Assembly: GCA_018296165.2 (NCBI GenBank)
Contig: JACKQL020000010.1
Location: forward strand, 1,240,001 to 1,304,000
DNA from: Termitomyces sp. T153
Lineage: Eukaryota; Basidiomycota; Agaricomycetes; Agaricales; Lyophyllaceae
DNA length: 64,000 nt
Reading direction: 5' to 3'
Shown piece after piece: positions 1 through 12,052 of the stretch; position 1 is the stretch's first letter, and each line of letters opens with the position of its first letter. The notes under the pieces were generated by a model that saw nothing but the letters and a program-made list of their open reading frames with translations, ran no database searches and was not told the DNA's origin. Position numbers and translations under genes: made by a program.

Positions 1-560
1 CAGAGTGCCATTCAGGCTTGTTGACCTCCAAAACTTTTACCCAATCAATGGTTTCTTGGGAGCTCAAAATGCCTGCAAGTCCAGCACGTGGCCTTTTTGG
101 TCATCAAAATTTTCATTGTTGTCCTCAGGTCCTGAAGCTTTATACAACATATGATCCAGGCAGGGAAGGTCAGATGGATCTCTTTGTTTGGGATGGAGAG
201 TCTGATACTGGGACACAGCAGAAAGATGCCAGCCATAATTCTTTCTGGACAAGAACATTTAATGATAAAATAAGTATAATAATAGTAATGTGCAAGCACC
301 TTGGTCCTTCATAATGCCATCCAATTGTTCTGCTGGTGCCATTGCTTCTTCTTTGCATTGGCCTCACTGCACTGTGCTTTCCAGGATCGTCCAAAGTTGC
401 AGAAAGTGTCTTTGGCAAATTCTTCAAGTGTCTTCTTGTTCCATTTGAACTTTGCATCACAGAGGCCAAGTGTTAATGTATCGACTCTTCCCTTGATATT
501 TTGGTCACACGATGGTTTGATCTCTGGACAACTGGACGTACTATGATCCAATCCTAGACT
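1..560 (-). pseudogene. Decayed conserved fungal ORF, cut by the window start
   Basis: Minus-strand reading gives protein-like blocks in shifting frames. The first, near 300-450, contains WNKKTLEEFAKDTF and a basic KKKQWHQQNN stretch. A second, near 60-260, contains ASGPEDNNENFDD. A third, at 1-55, contains VKVLEVNKPEWHS. Stops and frame changes separate them, so the gene is broken, and it runs off the left edge. The order (W/K-rich block, acidic GPED block, VLEV..P.W block) resembles, from memory, an uncharacterised multi-copy ORF family of Agaricomycetes often found in repeats. That link is a weak inference. No catalytic motif is visible. Confidence 0.35.
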
Positions 561-918
561 CTTGTTTTCCCATCACGATTTCTTAATCTCGGTCACGCCG
601 TGCTCGCAACGGCCCATACAAGCAGGTCACACCAACTGCAAAAGTCCGATTGGTCAAAGTTGCTGTAGATGTCTTGTTATTCATGATTTCATAAACATTT
701 CAAAACTCTATAGACACGATAGGATATTATCTAACATTGCTGATAAAACTCTTTCTGGTCACGAGACCTCGTCCGCATGCGTCTCAGAATAAATGCTAGA
801 TGCAACCTGATCCGATTTCGGGCTTGGCCGTGAGGGGTCGTCGGAACCGCTCGGAGATCGTGGCAAGATTTTTATCTGATAAGACCGTGCGTTTTCATTA
901 CCTTTCAAGTTTCTCCCC
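561..918. other. Intergenic, upstream of the AIF-like gene
   Basis: No coding block or RNA gene was recognised. It must hold the promoter of the plus-strand gene starting at 919. A pyrimidine-rich run (TTTCTCCCC) lies directly before that ATG. Confidence 0.4.
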
Positions 919-2778
919 ATGTACTCTTCTCCAAAGACTGTTGTTGTCCTTGGCGCTGCTTATGGGGGTCCGTTCTAGTTCAAATGCCAACATCAGTAGT
1001 ACTCATTACTCCGCCTCTAGGCTGCCGAGCCTCTCAGATCCTTGCCGCTGGCCTTCCTGAAAGCTGGAGGGTACTCTTAATTGATCGAAATTCGTGCGTG
1101 TGCTTGAACCTAGCTAATAATATGTTTATTCATCCAATTATGTAGACACATGAATAGTGAGAGTCTTTCAAAGCCTTTTTTTCGGATACTGTAATCTTGA
1201 GAAAGATGTCTACATTTTCCCTCGATTGTCAGTCCTACCTGGACACGAACACAAAGCGTGTACGTGACCTTGATCTTCTTCCTCTCGATTTTGACCGGCT
1301 CAAAGACTATTGAGTCATTCCCCTTTCAAAGGTCTTTCTTTCGGAAGATCCCACTCTTCTGCATCGCTGCCTGCAAGCCACGGTCACCTCAATACGCAGA
1401 GATTCCATCACGCTCTCCAGGGCTTTCCCGGAGCATGGCCTGGCGACCACAGTGGTGCCTTATGACTATATGATTTATGCCCTGGGATCACTTATGCCGC
1501 CTCCCCTCGACCTCTGGGGCACCGATCCTGCCGATAACATTGTTCAAGCAAAACCTGGTAGGAACCTTCCTGTATATCGAGGCACGAAATCAGAAGGAAT
1601 TGCGTGGATGAAAGAGCATCAAAAGATTGTTGAAGATGCACCCACTATCCTTGTAGTCGGTGGAGGAGCACTTGGAATACGTATGTAAACATGTCCAGCC
1701 CTCCAATCGTTGAAATAACTGCCATCTTCGCCTTAGAATTTGCAACCGACATCGCTGCGATATACAGCGAAAAGAAGGTGACTTTGCTCCATTCCCGAAA
1801 ACGTCTTTTGCCTCGATTTGACGAGGCAATGCACGATGAGAGTGAGGACATTCTAGACCGGATGCTTAGCTTCGCTGACTTCTTTCTCTCGTGCTACTAC
1901 CAGCCTTGAAAGTTCTGGAAACGATGGAGAATGTTGATGTAATCCTAGGAGAACGATTAGACATGTCTTCGGTCAAAGAACAGCCAGTAAAACATAATGA
2001 ACTTGGTCAACGTATAGTGCGTACTGTAACTGGGAGGGAGATTGCTAGCGACCTTCTGGTACCGTTCGATGCTCTGATGTCCTTAAAGCACGCTAATACC
2101 TGAATGCTGAAAGCTGATGTGCACTGGTCAAACGCCGAACACGGGTCTCCTCAAGGAATTTGACCCTGCCACCGTGAACCCTGACAATTCTTTGGCCCGT
2201 ATTCTGCGCACCATGCAGTTATCCGTTCTAACGGCTCCCCTGACATCAACCGGAGAGCTAGAAGATGCGCTCAAGCAGGTGATTATCTCGGAAACCGCTG
2301 CTTCTATACCCACGTTAGAGGAACCCCCAATGGAAACACCATATCCACATATTTTCGTTGTTGGCGATGCTGCCGATGCATTCGGAGCGATCGCCGCGGG
2401 TCATAATGCGTATTACCAGGCAAGTGCAAATGTATCTGTGCTGATATGACAGACGTATCGACGCTTGATGTCTCAGGGCGAAGTCGCTGCTCGTAATATT
2501 CTCCATCTCATCAGACGGTCTGAGGGAGCGTCTGGGGAAGATGAACCTCTCGAGCAATATACGCCAGGTCCCCCAGCCATCAAAGTTTCGCTTGGACTTG
2601 TCAGTCGTCTCGTATAACCTGTTTTTCCCTGTATTTTACAATATTCCAGGACACGGCTGTCTTCCAATCTCAAGGTATTGTTGGTCGACGAGATGGTGCT
2701 TCCCCCGACCTCGGTGCTGCTCTTATGTGGCCAGCGTTCGGCTTTAAGATCACCGACGATGACCAGATGTATGAGTAG
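919..2778 (+). CDS. AIF-like FAD/NAD(P)H-dependent oxidoreductase (AIFM2/AMID type)
   Basis: Predicted class I pyridine nucleotide-disulfide oxidoreductase that moves electrons from NAD(P)H through FAD to a quinone-like acceptor. Ten exons give 456 aa: 919-967, 1021-1093, 1146-1156, 1206-1259, 1315-1680, 1737-1841, 1904-2058, 2114-2419, 2477-2599, 2650-2778. The N-terminal FAD-binding motif is VVVLGAAYGG, followed by LLIDRNSH and the family signature FPRLSVLPGHEHKAF. A central NAD(P)H-binding loop reads VVGGGALGIQFATDIA. The C-terminal FAD motif is FVVGDAADAFGAI, followed by AGHNAYYQGEVAARNI. No redox-active CxxxxC is seen, as is usual for AIF-like members. Exon 3 has only 11 nt, and the intron after exon 7 starts GCAAGT instead of GT. 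All joins keep frame, so the gene looks intact. There is no clear mitochondrial presequence. The exact substrate is unknown. Confidence 0.93.
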
Positions 2779-3525
2779 AATGGGTTTTTGTAAATGACGG
2801 GTGGCTCATCTCTAGATGTCATTTGTTATGTCGATAATCAGGTCGGTGCTTCGTAGATGTTTAGAATTCAACAGTAGATCATACCATGTGTACAACAACT
2901 AACAAGAATAGAACCAGGAAGGCTCAATTCTTGTCGGGTGGTGAGATATTGCAACAGGGTATACGATGCAATACGAATAACGGAGAAATCTACGCGTCTC
3001 GATTACGGGGAGCGTCAAGATACAAATATTCCAGATCAAGAGGTCCGAAACCCTTTTGAGGCCTGGCAGCATCCATTGGAGGCGTTGACTCAACTCATTT
3101 ATGTTGCTTCTTGTTCAAGCGTCTCCATGCCCCAGCAAAATCTCATTTAAATTCAGCAGATGTGTAAATTTGCGCGAGCCAGCTTTTCGGCGCCCGCAGT
3201 CCGTCGGCTTTGCCGCTTCTTGGTATCCAACCTCTTCTCCACTTGTCATCTGATGGACAAAACCTCTTCGTTCACCCGGTGTAAGTACTTGTTAAAGTGA
3301 CGGGTCTTCGTTTTATCGTCGCGTCTGTATTAGTGAGAATCACGGTACTCGATTCGAGTCTTTCTCATTGTCGACCCCATTTTGCCCAGTCGTTCCAGCT
3401 GATGTACACTCAGGTTGTAGCGTTATGACACTAGAAGAGTATCTGCTTTGATCAAGACAAATCTGCAATCGCTATATTAATGTTGTGTCCAGTGATGCGC
3501 CAAAATTTTATGTTATTAACTAGTG
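2779..3525. other. Intergenic between two convergent genes
   Basis: Both neighbours end here (stops at 2778 on plus and 3526 on minus), so the stretch should hold two 3' ends. Short open frames around 2900-3150 on both strands have no recognisable motif and no family-like splicing. Nothing else was seen. Confidence 0.4.
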
Positions 3526-5516
3526 TTATAGCGTCGCGGGAGGCACTCGACGAGGACATACATTGCAACGATTGTTAACTCCTTTTTCATCTGTGTCCGC
3601 CGAACTTTGCATGTCGACATTCGCACTATGATTTTGTTCTTTTTGATATGCCCTGATATCTTGGCGGCGAATATACCATTGTATGAGGAGCAAGGAACAA
3701 CACGAGATGGCGGTCCAACATAGAAGTATGCCGAAGTTCTGCCCCACTGATAAGACACAATTTAACTTGTATTTTCCGTCGGAAAGCTTCTGAGACTGAC
3801 CTCGGTTTCTGGTAGCAAAGACGATGCAGCGTACAGCATGTGAAACGTTATAAAAAGGTATTGCATAGCCATAACGATAGATGACCGGAAGAGCCTCGAT
3901 TGGTTGTATGCAAACAGCGACGTTCACTAGAAGAATAATGATTCGGTATCGTCTCCGCGAAGAGCTGCTTGACTTACCGATTATCCAAAGAATCATGAAA
4001 AATGGAATGAAACGGGGCGTCAGCAGGGGAATGAGTGCTTCCAGAGCGAGTCCACTATGCCAAAGGTTAGAGATATATGAACGCGCAGATAAGACGGACA
4101 TACACAGACAACATCCCAACCCAATTAAGCATCCAGAAGATTACAAAGCCGCCATGTCCGAACCTAAAGAGTCGAGACTATTCAATGAAAGCGTAGACAA
4201 GGTTCAGGGTCACAGACTTTTGAGTGAAGTCAAGATGGAATGCCAAAGAGACGAGGGAGTAGAAGAGCTGAAGTACAAGATGAGCGATGTAATCAAGTTG
4301 ACAATCTTATGCGCGTACGGAGAGGAAGAAGTAACAGATGAATGAGGACACGTATCTTATGACGATGAGGGAGCGAAGGGTGAGATTCTGGTTGAGCCCA
4401 GCAGCCTCGCGAGCGCCGTACGTGATCATCTATATCAGCAAGATGATCAAAATGGAGAGAGAAAAGACCAAGTAAGACGTACGACAACAAAGAACGACAA
4501 TATCAGAACGTAGATTAGACCAACGAAGGTCACTGCGGAAGCGCTAATGTATATACGTCAAGACTGGCCTTCACGGAGGCCGTAAGCTATAGAATTTGAC
4601 ATACACTGGTTGATCGAAGGGGACGACGTTATACATTTTGTAGGATATCGGCATTGTTATAGTTTGTGGTGAATTGATCATTAGCCCAGCCAGGTCAGAC
4701 GAAGACGACAGTTGTCTGGCAGCTTGCAATGCGAAGGACCTCTGGGCAACCTGAAGCAGTTCATCTATCTAGAACAATTGCAAAAATACGGACATTAGCA
4801 AAAAAAAAACCGTAAACAAGTTACTGACGATAGGTCTGATGAGTGTTCGGCTAATATTCGTTTTTATTAGCCTTGCTCAATTTTAAAAATAAAAGGCACA
4901 CTATGCATTCTCGTTTCGAGCTTCTGCGCCATACACGGTGATTGCGTCGCTACCATCATACGTCGGGTTGGGACTAGAGTAAGAAGCTTGTAAACGCTCG
5001 GAGGCACCGGGATTGACTAGATGATTGATTAGATGATACGCAAGGTGCTAATTGGACAAGATATATACTGGTTACAGCTACCCAGGTATGCTGCTCCACC
5101 ACCGAGCGCGCAAGGCCATTGGGGCCACCAGGAAAATTATTTGAAGGCATCACTGCCAGCGTGAGTTTGGTCTGGCTCGAGGCGGAGACCATCTGTGTTG
5201 TCATGGCTTTCCCGACTGGACCCCCGTCGAAATCCTACAAAAAGGGGCCGTTGGATGCATCTACAGATCTTGGAAGAAAACCCACCACTATCCAACCTTT
5301 AAGACTCCTTTGGGGTGTCTTCCACAAGGCACCCCAATAAATAGGGAAAACAGCAAAGATCGTAATTATAACCATGAAACAGCCACCGATGAGTCCCTTG
5401 AGATATATTTTGCGCTGGACTGCATTAATCGGGCTGAAGAATTGCCGGCTGAACGGCTTTTCTGTCGCAATAGACCTTGGTGGCATTCTATCTCGATCGA
5501 TCTGATAGTCGGACAT
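3526..5516 (-). CDS. DUF3533 / SNG1-type multi-pass membrane protein
   Basis: Member of the fungal DUF3533 family, named after yeast Sng1 (nitrosoguanidine resistance); related to ABC-2-type membrane proteins. Twelve exons read downward: 5286-5516, 5069-5234, 4902-5016, 4829-4850, 4605-4768, 4483-4543, 4319-4429, 4218-4267, 4104-4163, 3978-4054, 3801-3926, 3526-3746. They total 467 aa with every junction in phase. A first TM segment (IYLKGLIGGCFMVIITIFAV) is followed by IYWGALWKTP and KGWIVDFDGG. An extracytoplasmic part contains EQHTWVAVTINPGAS, YGAEARNENAY and MYNVVPFDQPV. Four or five TM segments follow, with AREAAGLN, KFGHGGFVIFW and IYRYGYAIPFYNVSHAVR, all positions conserved in the family. 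The fourth exon is only 22 nt. Transport of drugs or lipids is a family-level guess. Confidence 0.92.
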
Positions 5517-5767
5517 AATAGATAGTCAAGCTTCGGTGGATGAGGATGGGTCAGGACGTAACACTAAAGACAATGAGAGCATTTCTGGACGATATAGATT
5601 TTGTGGCGCCCCTTTCCGTGTTACCGTGAAACAAGGGCGATCGGATGACGTCGAAGCTTATTATGCACGTGATTGCTGATGACCAATTTGAACCGGTACA
5701 ACCGCTGATCAAATTGGCTTGACCCGTGCAACAGGCTACTTGTTATACTAAGAGCATTATCAAGTAC

Positions 5768-7092
5768 TCATCTGCTTGTATCAAACGCCTCCACCACGAG
5801 GCGATTGCTCGCCCGCAATGCCGGGCTTTGCAAATCCACCTCCTCCAAAAACCGAGGCGCCACACCAAATCCGATAGGATTCTCGAGAGAGAACTCCAGC
5901 CGGACTTCTTCTAAGGCATCAAAAGTGGGCCCGGTCAAAGTCGTGTCGATTTCTTGCCAATTGGAGAAAACCGATGTGTTCACAGAGCGGTCCATATATG
6001 GTGAAGGAAGATAGAGGCTGTATACAACATAGATGTTACGAAGTTTGTTTGGAGCAGTGAAAGTTGATAAAAGAGTGTTTAGCCATGGCAGAGGGTCGTC
6101 TTGGCGTTGTATAACGTCAATTCTCACTGAGAGTGTGGTAATGAAGAGATTATGACTGAGATCGAACCGTCCTGGCAAGGGCAATTGTTGGTATGACCCA
6201 AGGTCGACTGCGAATGTACGTCAGTATACAATTGGGTCATACTCAAAGCTTAAGGATACTCACTGTCGCTCATTAATAATATCTCCAGCGACTTCAGATT
6301 GAAGGCGGATCGCAACAACCGAGCAAACTCCTCAAAATTGTTTGACACTGAAATACTGAGATTACGAAGGGAAGTAATGTCAATGGCAGATTCCGGGTGT
6401 AAGAGGCATCCGATGACTCGAGGAGACGTACGCGCTCCTAGGACCAAAGTCTCCAAATGTGCACGAGTAGGGTGGAATATGACACGGTCTGCCAGTGGGG
6501 TTTCGGAGGGGTCATTCGACGATTCAGTAATCTGTATATGGTCAAAATGAAGGATTCGTAGATGACTTGGACATCTTAGGAGCAATCTGAACGCTTTAGC
6601 GTCCACGAACGATAGCATTCCTAAGTTTATCTCGCATAACAATGACGATGCTAGGAATCGAAGAAGTCCAATTTTGAACTCTGTAGATAAGCTGTTCCAC
6701 GATATGGGCATTACTGCTGAATGACGGAGTTTAAATCGTGTAACATGTTTCAGTAGCGCCAGAAAGAAAAATAGCAAGGGCTCGTTTCCAATCCACTCTT
6801 GAGCGCCAATTCCCTCGACAATTTCCACCTCCCGGATATATGAAGCGATTTCCGGAGAAGCTTTTATGGCATCCACTAATGACTGTAGAGCCGATTTCCT
6901 TTTCCGTCTAAAGAACTCGAAAGGCCTGGAGGGCTCCCGTGGCTCTAGGGTAATACGACGGAAGATACGGAAGCGACTTGGGGAGAGCCATCCACGGCAA
7001 ACCGATGCGCAGCATTTGAGTGTCATAGGATCATCCTTTAGGTTTTCGATGATTTGGTCGACTAGTTCCGGTGGAAGGCTGGGGAGTTGCAT
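5768..7092 (-). CDS. F-box protein
   Basis: The N-terminus is a classic F-box: LPSLPPELVDQIIENL, then TLKCCASVCRGWLSPSRFRIFRRITL. It should bind Skp1 and act as the substrate adaptor of an SCF ubiquitin ligase. Two exons, 6264-7092 and 5768-6207, joined by a GTGAGT...CAG intron in phase, give 422 aa. The remaining ~370 residues contain leucine-rich stretches (for example LRFLASSLLCEINLGML and LRNLSISV) that look like the irregular LRR-type repeats of Agaricomycete F-box proteins. The open frame extends 50 codons upstream of the chosen Met. I chose 7092 because the F-box begins 5-6 residues after it, the usual layout. The substrate is unknown. Confidence 0.85.
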
Positions 7093-8214
7093 AGTGGTAG
7101 CAGGTGGTAACTTATGAGATGTCAAGCGGTCTATTGGTAACAAACCGGACCCAGGTAGCATTTCCAAACATATATGAAAAGAACGTGTCTGTAACCAGCC
7201 TAGAACTAGTATGTGATTAGGTGGAACTAGGATGATTGACATAATTTAAGAGCTGTCTCGTATGGATCAGTACGCAAAACACCAACTATGAGGGCTCGCA
7301 AAGAGTTCATCGATTTCACCAACCATAACCCCGCAAAGCTCGCAATAGCGTCCCCTATTGATTTTCAATTTGAAAATCGATCCTAACGCGTCCAAAGGAC
7401 AGGAATTTTGCTTCTATGAGCAGAATATCAGAAGCAGAATTCCTGTCTCTTGTATCCTTCACATCCAGACTCGGAGAAATTGGTTGAACCGAATCAAATC
7501 TGGAGGGGGCATGTATTCCGGAAGGCTGTTCAACGGCAAAGACAAAATAACTGTTGAGGACATGCGGGCGTAACCACGGACACTTACTTACCGTTCCTTT
7601 TGTTTTTCGTCGCTTAGTTATATGTCACACCTCAGTGTTCAACCATTCACTGAGGTGTGAGTCCCCCGTACTCTCCACCCAATATACATACTGATATCTC
7701 GTAGTTTACCTTCTGTTTTGCAGGGACATATACAATATATTAGTGTTCAACCATTCACTGAGGTTTTACCTTCTGTTTCGCAGTCTATTCTAGCCTACCT
7801 CATCACCCTGTTCCTCTCGTAACTGGCCCCTGCTCAACAATAACATTGTGTAGCCATTAAAGAGAATTCAATGGTGCATAATTGCGTAACACAAGCGCAT
7901 CCAGGGACAACAGCGAGAGTCAATCAAGAGATCAATAAGTGGAGCGTGGTCAGCGATGGGGAACAGGCTAGCGGTACAACTTCCCTTGTGGTAAGAACAT
8001 GAATAAGGACAGAGATGTCTTGAACACTGGCAGTGTCCTGAGCTTGTAGAAGAAACAATGCCTTTGAAAAACTATACAGACTTTTGATAAATCATATACA
8101 TAGACAAAGAACTATAGCAATTGTATTATGTGATGACCAAAACTGCCACTTTCTTACAGGAGGTAGATGGAGAGATGGAGGAGATTTTAGTGTCTGCTGT
8201 CAAGTAGCATCCAA
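7093..8214. other. Intergenic with hairpin and local duplication
   Basis: Holds the upstream region of the F-box gene and the 3' flank of the multi-TM gene. No coding exon was recognised; the small open frames lack motifs. The notable content is an inverted repeat at 7625-7660 and a nearby partial direct repeat, annotated separately. Confidence 0.4.
7625..7660. repeat. Perfect 13-bp inverted repeat with 10-nt loop
   Basis: The arms TCACACCTCAGTG (7625-7637) and CACTGAGGTGTGA (7648-7660) are exactly complementary around the loop TTCAACCATT. The loop plus right arm recurs about 108 bp downstream: GTGTTCAACCATTCACTGAG at 7635-7654 and again at 7743-7762. A second pair, TTACCTTCTGTTTTGCAG near 7706-7723 and a one-base variant near 7766-7783, shows that a block of about 60-110 bp was duplicated. 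It could be a MITE remnant or a transcription-end hairpin. Confidence 0.7.
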
Positions 8215-9509
8215 TCATGCCTCTGTGGAAGATATGTGGAAGGAATTCACAGTTTCATGCACACTTGCAATTGAAAATGGCCCATGGATGAGGGCAATTG
8301 TTAGTGCTGGATATACAGCCTAAAGAGGGTGAATGTTGGCAGATTCACAGGGAGAAATAGTACACACTGAAATGCAAAGACAAATGAGATCAACCATACC
8401 ATAAGCAATGGTTGCTGCAAATTCACTGGGTTTAGTGGCAAAGATCAACACAATGTTAAGTAGCTGTGTGCTCAATTATTATCTACTATATACAGGAAGC
8501 AACTTTACAAATCTCACCTGAAGTACAGCATAGAAAGCTCCTGCATCTGCCAAGAGATATAAAATGTGCCACAGTCTGAATAGTCGACGCTGCTGGCTAT
8601 CAAGATTTGTTTGTAAAAATTTCAGATGTTTCCTGTTGTTGTGAAACTTTATAGCAATTGGGTGAATCTTCAAGGAATGAATCAGAGCTGACCACAATGT
8701 CCAAACAATGAAGGATGTTGCAACAATGTTGGTAACAAATGATGAAATCAAAACTCCAGTGTTTACAAAGCTTGTAACTGCAGTTCGATATTTCTGGTTT
8801 GCCATAAGGAAATCAGGGTTTGCAACAATTATTATGTAGACAATTGCGAGAACTGTATAGAATATTGTTATAAAAAAATCAGTCATAGATGCCACGTACC
8901 AAGAGTACAGAGAGAAAGTGCTATGGAAATACACAGTGCCCAACGTTGTCTTTGAAAGACAATCCATGCACGCCATATGATGAAGACATCGTTGACAATT
9001 GGCTAAGCATTTTCTGCCCGAGAATTGTTGAATTTAGAAGTAGAAGACTTACAGGGATCAATTCAAGACAATTTAGGGCAAAATTCCATTTACCAAGTTG
9101 AACATTGATATAGTCAAGGCGTTGGGAAAGGGATGGAATACCAATTTGAAATGCTTGATGTTCAATAATTGAAGACCACATTTTTACGATCAAATGTGCA
9201 CTAAATGCACTAGTACTCAGGAAAAGGATCACGAGTTGGTATTTGGAAAGCCAGCTTTGAGCCTGATGCCTAATAAACAGTGAATTAGATGAGCGGATGT
9301 GCCCGCTTAAAACTTATTGTACCGAACAGAGGAGTAGGCAACCATGAGCGTAATTGGCATCAGGAAACCTGTGGAGCACTCAGTATTTAAGGTTAATATC
9401 AAGGAAATGGTTGACCATAACAAAAATAGGTGGGTGCCGATGTGATAATCCAGTCATGAAGCAGAGCCTGGCCTATACGTTGGAGAATTTTTCGCTCTCC
9501 AGGGGTCAT
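8215..9509 (-). CDS. Fungal multi-TM protein of the WRAW orphan family
   Basis: Probable seven-TM-like integral membrane protein of a large uncharacterised Agaricomycete family. First exons read downward: 9416-9509 (MTPGERKILQRIGQALLHDW), 9323-9368, 9053-9269, 8900-9002, all in phase. The signature block VNDVFIIWRAWIVFQRQRW is followed by a TM helix. After the next intron come TNIVATSFIVWTLW and LWHILYLLADAGAFYAVLQ, matching the family's xxNxxxTxxIxxRLW and ESGxxYxxLQ positions. The C-terminal exon carries AVYPALTIALIHGPFSIASV and stops at 8215. Exon borders between about 8330 and 8510 are not fully settled. Sensing or signalling is sometimes proposed for such proteins; nothing here proves it. 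The gene is low in CG compared with its neighbours. Confidence 0.72.
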
Positions 9510-10481
9510 GATTGGTGTATATAGTAGTAGACTTGATCAGGGAATAGCCACGATATGAAAGATAGTAGAGAATCAAAATGGGGGTTGTCAGCTGCCTGTC
9601 TGCATTTCGATGCTTGCTGATATATATATACAAATGTCCCTCAACATCAACATTCGAACTCCTCTTGATTTGGAATGTCTATCAAGGTTAAATAATCAAG
9701 GTTCTATCCATATGATAAGGTTCAGCCAAGACTTCATAAAGTTAGAGCTAGCTATCTTAGTATCCTCACCGCGGGACAGATGCCGGATTCTTTCGCTGAC
9801 ACATCTTGGACACATCACACATTCACTGCCTTCTTGGTGAAGGCTATTGGAAGCAATCTCATAATATTCATTTGTCTATCTACTCCAGTGTATATTCCAC
9901 TTCATCTACAAGGCAGTTCGAGCTTGTACGGAAACTTTCCCTTCTGAGTGGTGCCCTCACGCCATAATGTCAGAGACATGATCAAACGACACAACCGCTT
10001 ATGGAAAACATTGTTGCCACTCACGGCAGTTCACGGCACTTACTCTACTCCATGGCACCACGGCACCGGACTCACGGCTTTTTCTGTATGCCCATTGCAA
10101 CTTAATTCACTTCTCTCTCATGTTTGAAGACTCACTTGCAGAAACTTACAAATCATTAACTCAGTGATGTATGTTCAAATCATGATTACAGTATAGGTAC
10201 AGCTGTTCTTCCATGTCTTTACAACTACACGAGACTCTCTCGAATGAACAATCCTCTGTTTTTCTTTGTCGGAGATGACACAACCATGATGAGTCAGAGA
10301 GTTCTTCGAAATGTTCGCAGAACACAAGCAGAAGCAGCACGTAGTAAACCATATGACGACTCTTCAGGCAATGATACAAGATAATCCTACTTAATTCAAA
10401 TCAAGATTCAAGAGTGCGGAAATCCAAAACTATTTGATTCTCTAGGCTTACTTCAAACTCACCCAGCATGGCAAATATTTG
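9510..10481. other. Intergenic
   Basis: Upstream of the multi-TM gene and downstream of the dioxygenase gene, both on minus. No coding motif was found. Around 10018-10078 the short word CACGGC recurs five times, a weak local repeat without a clear role. Confidence 0.35.
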
Positions 10482-12052
10482 TCAGTTGTAGTGGCGAATC
10501 AATACACCCGCGACCTCCTCCTCCTCCACTCCCTTCTCCTTTCCTTCTTTAAGAACAGTTTGGCCGTATGCAGCAATCCTACCCTTCCTATATGTACCCA
10601 TAGAAGGCGCACGGTCATCAGGAGTCCTTCGAATGATCCCAACGCGCTGAAGAACCGGGCTTTCTTGTAAGGGAACCAACTTTACATCATCATCAAATAG
10701 AGCAAAATAGAAGACACCCAAACGCGTGAGGCCTCGTTGATCTGCAGGAGGCTGGCGGACGCGATGAATTGTGCCTTTGTAGAAGCGTCCTGAGAGAAAT
10801 TCTAGGGCTTCTCCAGCATTGACAACCTAGTGTGGACGTAAGTAAGGGGCTATCAAAAATAAATTTCGATGCGGACGAGAGCATTGTCAATATGCTTGAC
10901 CCATTTCCATCTTCCTTGTGGGTCAAGAATCTGTAGCGCTGACACAGGCTGGCTCCACAATAAAGTCAAACTGCCGAAGTCTATAAAGTGTCAAATGACA
11001 AAATAGCAACAGAGCGTTGAATATCCACACCTGTATGTCCCTTGAGCCAAACGTTCTTCGTCTTTTCCTCGTCCTCTGCTGTTCGAGGATAACTAATTGA
11101 CATACGTTCAATTATTGCTGAGGAAAGGGCTTGCCATTGAACTTACTACTTCATCATGCGGACTATGATTATCATTGATGAGCAATAAATGCAACTCTAA
11201 TTGAAGATGACATACTCCACGAGTCCGACAAGTCAGAACCGAAGGTGTGTTTCTCCACGAATGTCTCCTCTGGGAGTTCGAGGCCAAGAGCGAGCAACCT
11301 GTTAACGGTCGTCAATCAAATCATCATGTTAACATTCTGCCGCACCTCAATAGTGGAAGGAGGACATTGAAGTGATTGTGTCGCGCAAAAGCGTCAACCT
11401 CTGGCAAAAACGGTCGCAAGGCCTCTGGATGTTCCTTGGCAGTGACATCGCTATTGACTACGAGAGTTGGTCTGTACAAAATCTTCATTGATAAGTTTGC
11501 TACTGACTGTTATAATGCTCGATCTGGTCCCGGATACCGGCGTCTATGTGCTGTGGGGCGCGTCGTCAGTCAGCAAAATTGAATGATCAATACCCTGAAG
11601 TCCTGATCGAAAGACATACCCAATATTGGCGCGGCTTATAGCCTTGATAGCTTCCATTTTCTTTCATTTTAGCCACATACTTCTGCTTCTCGTCGTCGCT
11701 GACTCTGAACGGGATCTCTGCAATATCGAAGATACGCCGCGTCTACGAAATGAGAACTGTGTTGAATAAAAGAAAGGCCGCGAAGCAATACCTGCTCTTG
11801 TGTGTATCCATGATTGATGACATAGAAAAAGCCAATCGTGTTCATTGCATTGCGCACATCCTGAACGAGCTGCGCTTTCCCTTCGGCCGAGTTAATTTTT
11901 GAAATATCAATGATAGCTAGATCAGCGAAGTCCACTGGAATATCAATGTCAACCACATTCTTAATAAGTGACGAAGGTAAACGCTCACAGTTTTCTTTCG
12001 TTGGTGGAGGTGGGATGTGGTGAGGAGTTTCAGGAAAAGCTGTCCCAGGCAT
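10482..12052 (-). CDS. 2-oxoglutarate/Fe(II)-dependent dioxygenase (isopenicillin N synthase-like)
   Basis: Predicted 2OG-Fe(II) oxygenase of the DIOX_N / 2OG-FeII_Oxy type, oxidising a small molecule with O2 and 2-oxoglutarate. About nine exons read in frame from MPGTAFPETP to the stop at 10482. The N-terminal DIOX_N part has VDFADLAIIDISKIN and NTIGFFYVINHGYTQEQ, then FDIAEIPFRVSDDEK. The iron site is GHTDFGS (His and Asp, codons split by an intron) plus the distal His in FYKGTIHRV. The nearby Arg of RGLTRLGVFYF is the expected 2-oxoglutarate anchor. One exon, 11147-11162, is only 16 nt (IRMMKY region). The protein looks complete and cytosolic. It is divergent from the Zn2Cys6 gene, with 2.5 kb between. 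The substrate cannot be inferred. Confidence 0.92.

Noticed and set aside
1690..2557. Separate small ORFs on both strands across the AIF-like gene
   Set aside because: They are exons read through introns or antisense shadows; all plus-strand pieces join into one 456-aa protein.
8084..8323. Plus-strand open frame of 79 codons
   Set aside because: It is antisense to the last exon of the minus-strand multi-TM gene, which has clear family motifs there.
8889..9232. Cys/His-rich reading (KCLANCQRCLHHMACMDC) resembling a DHHC zinc finger
   Set aside because: Appears only in a wrong frame; splicing at the TTAG acceptor at 9003 gives the conserved NDVFIIWRAW block instead.
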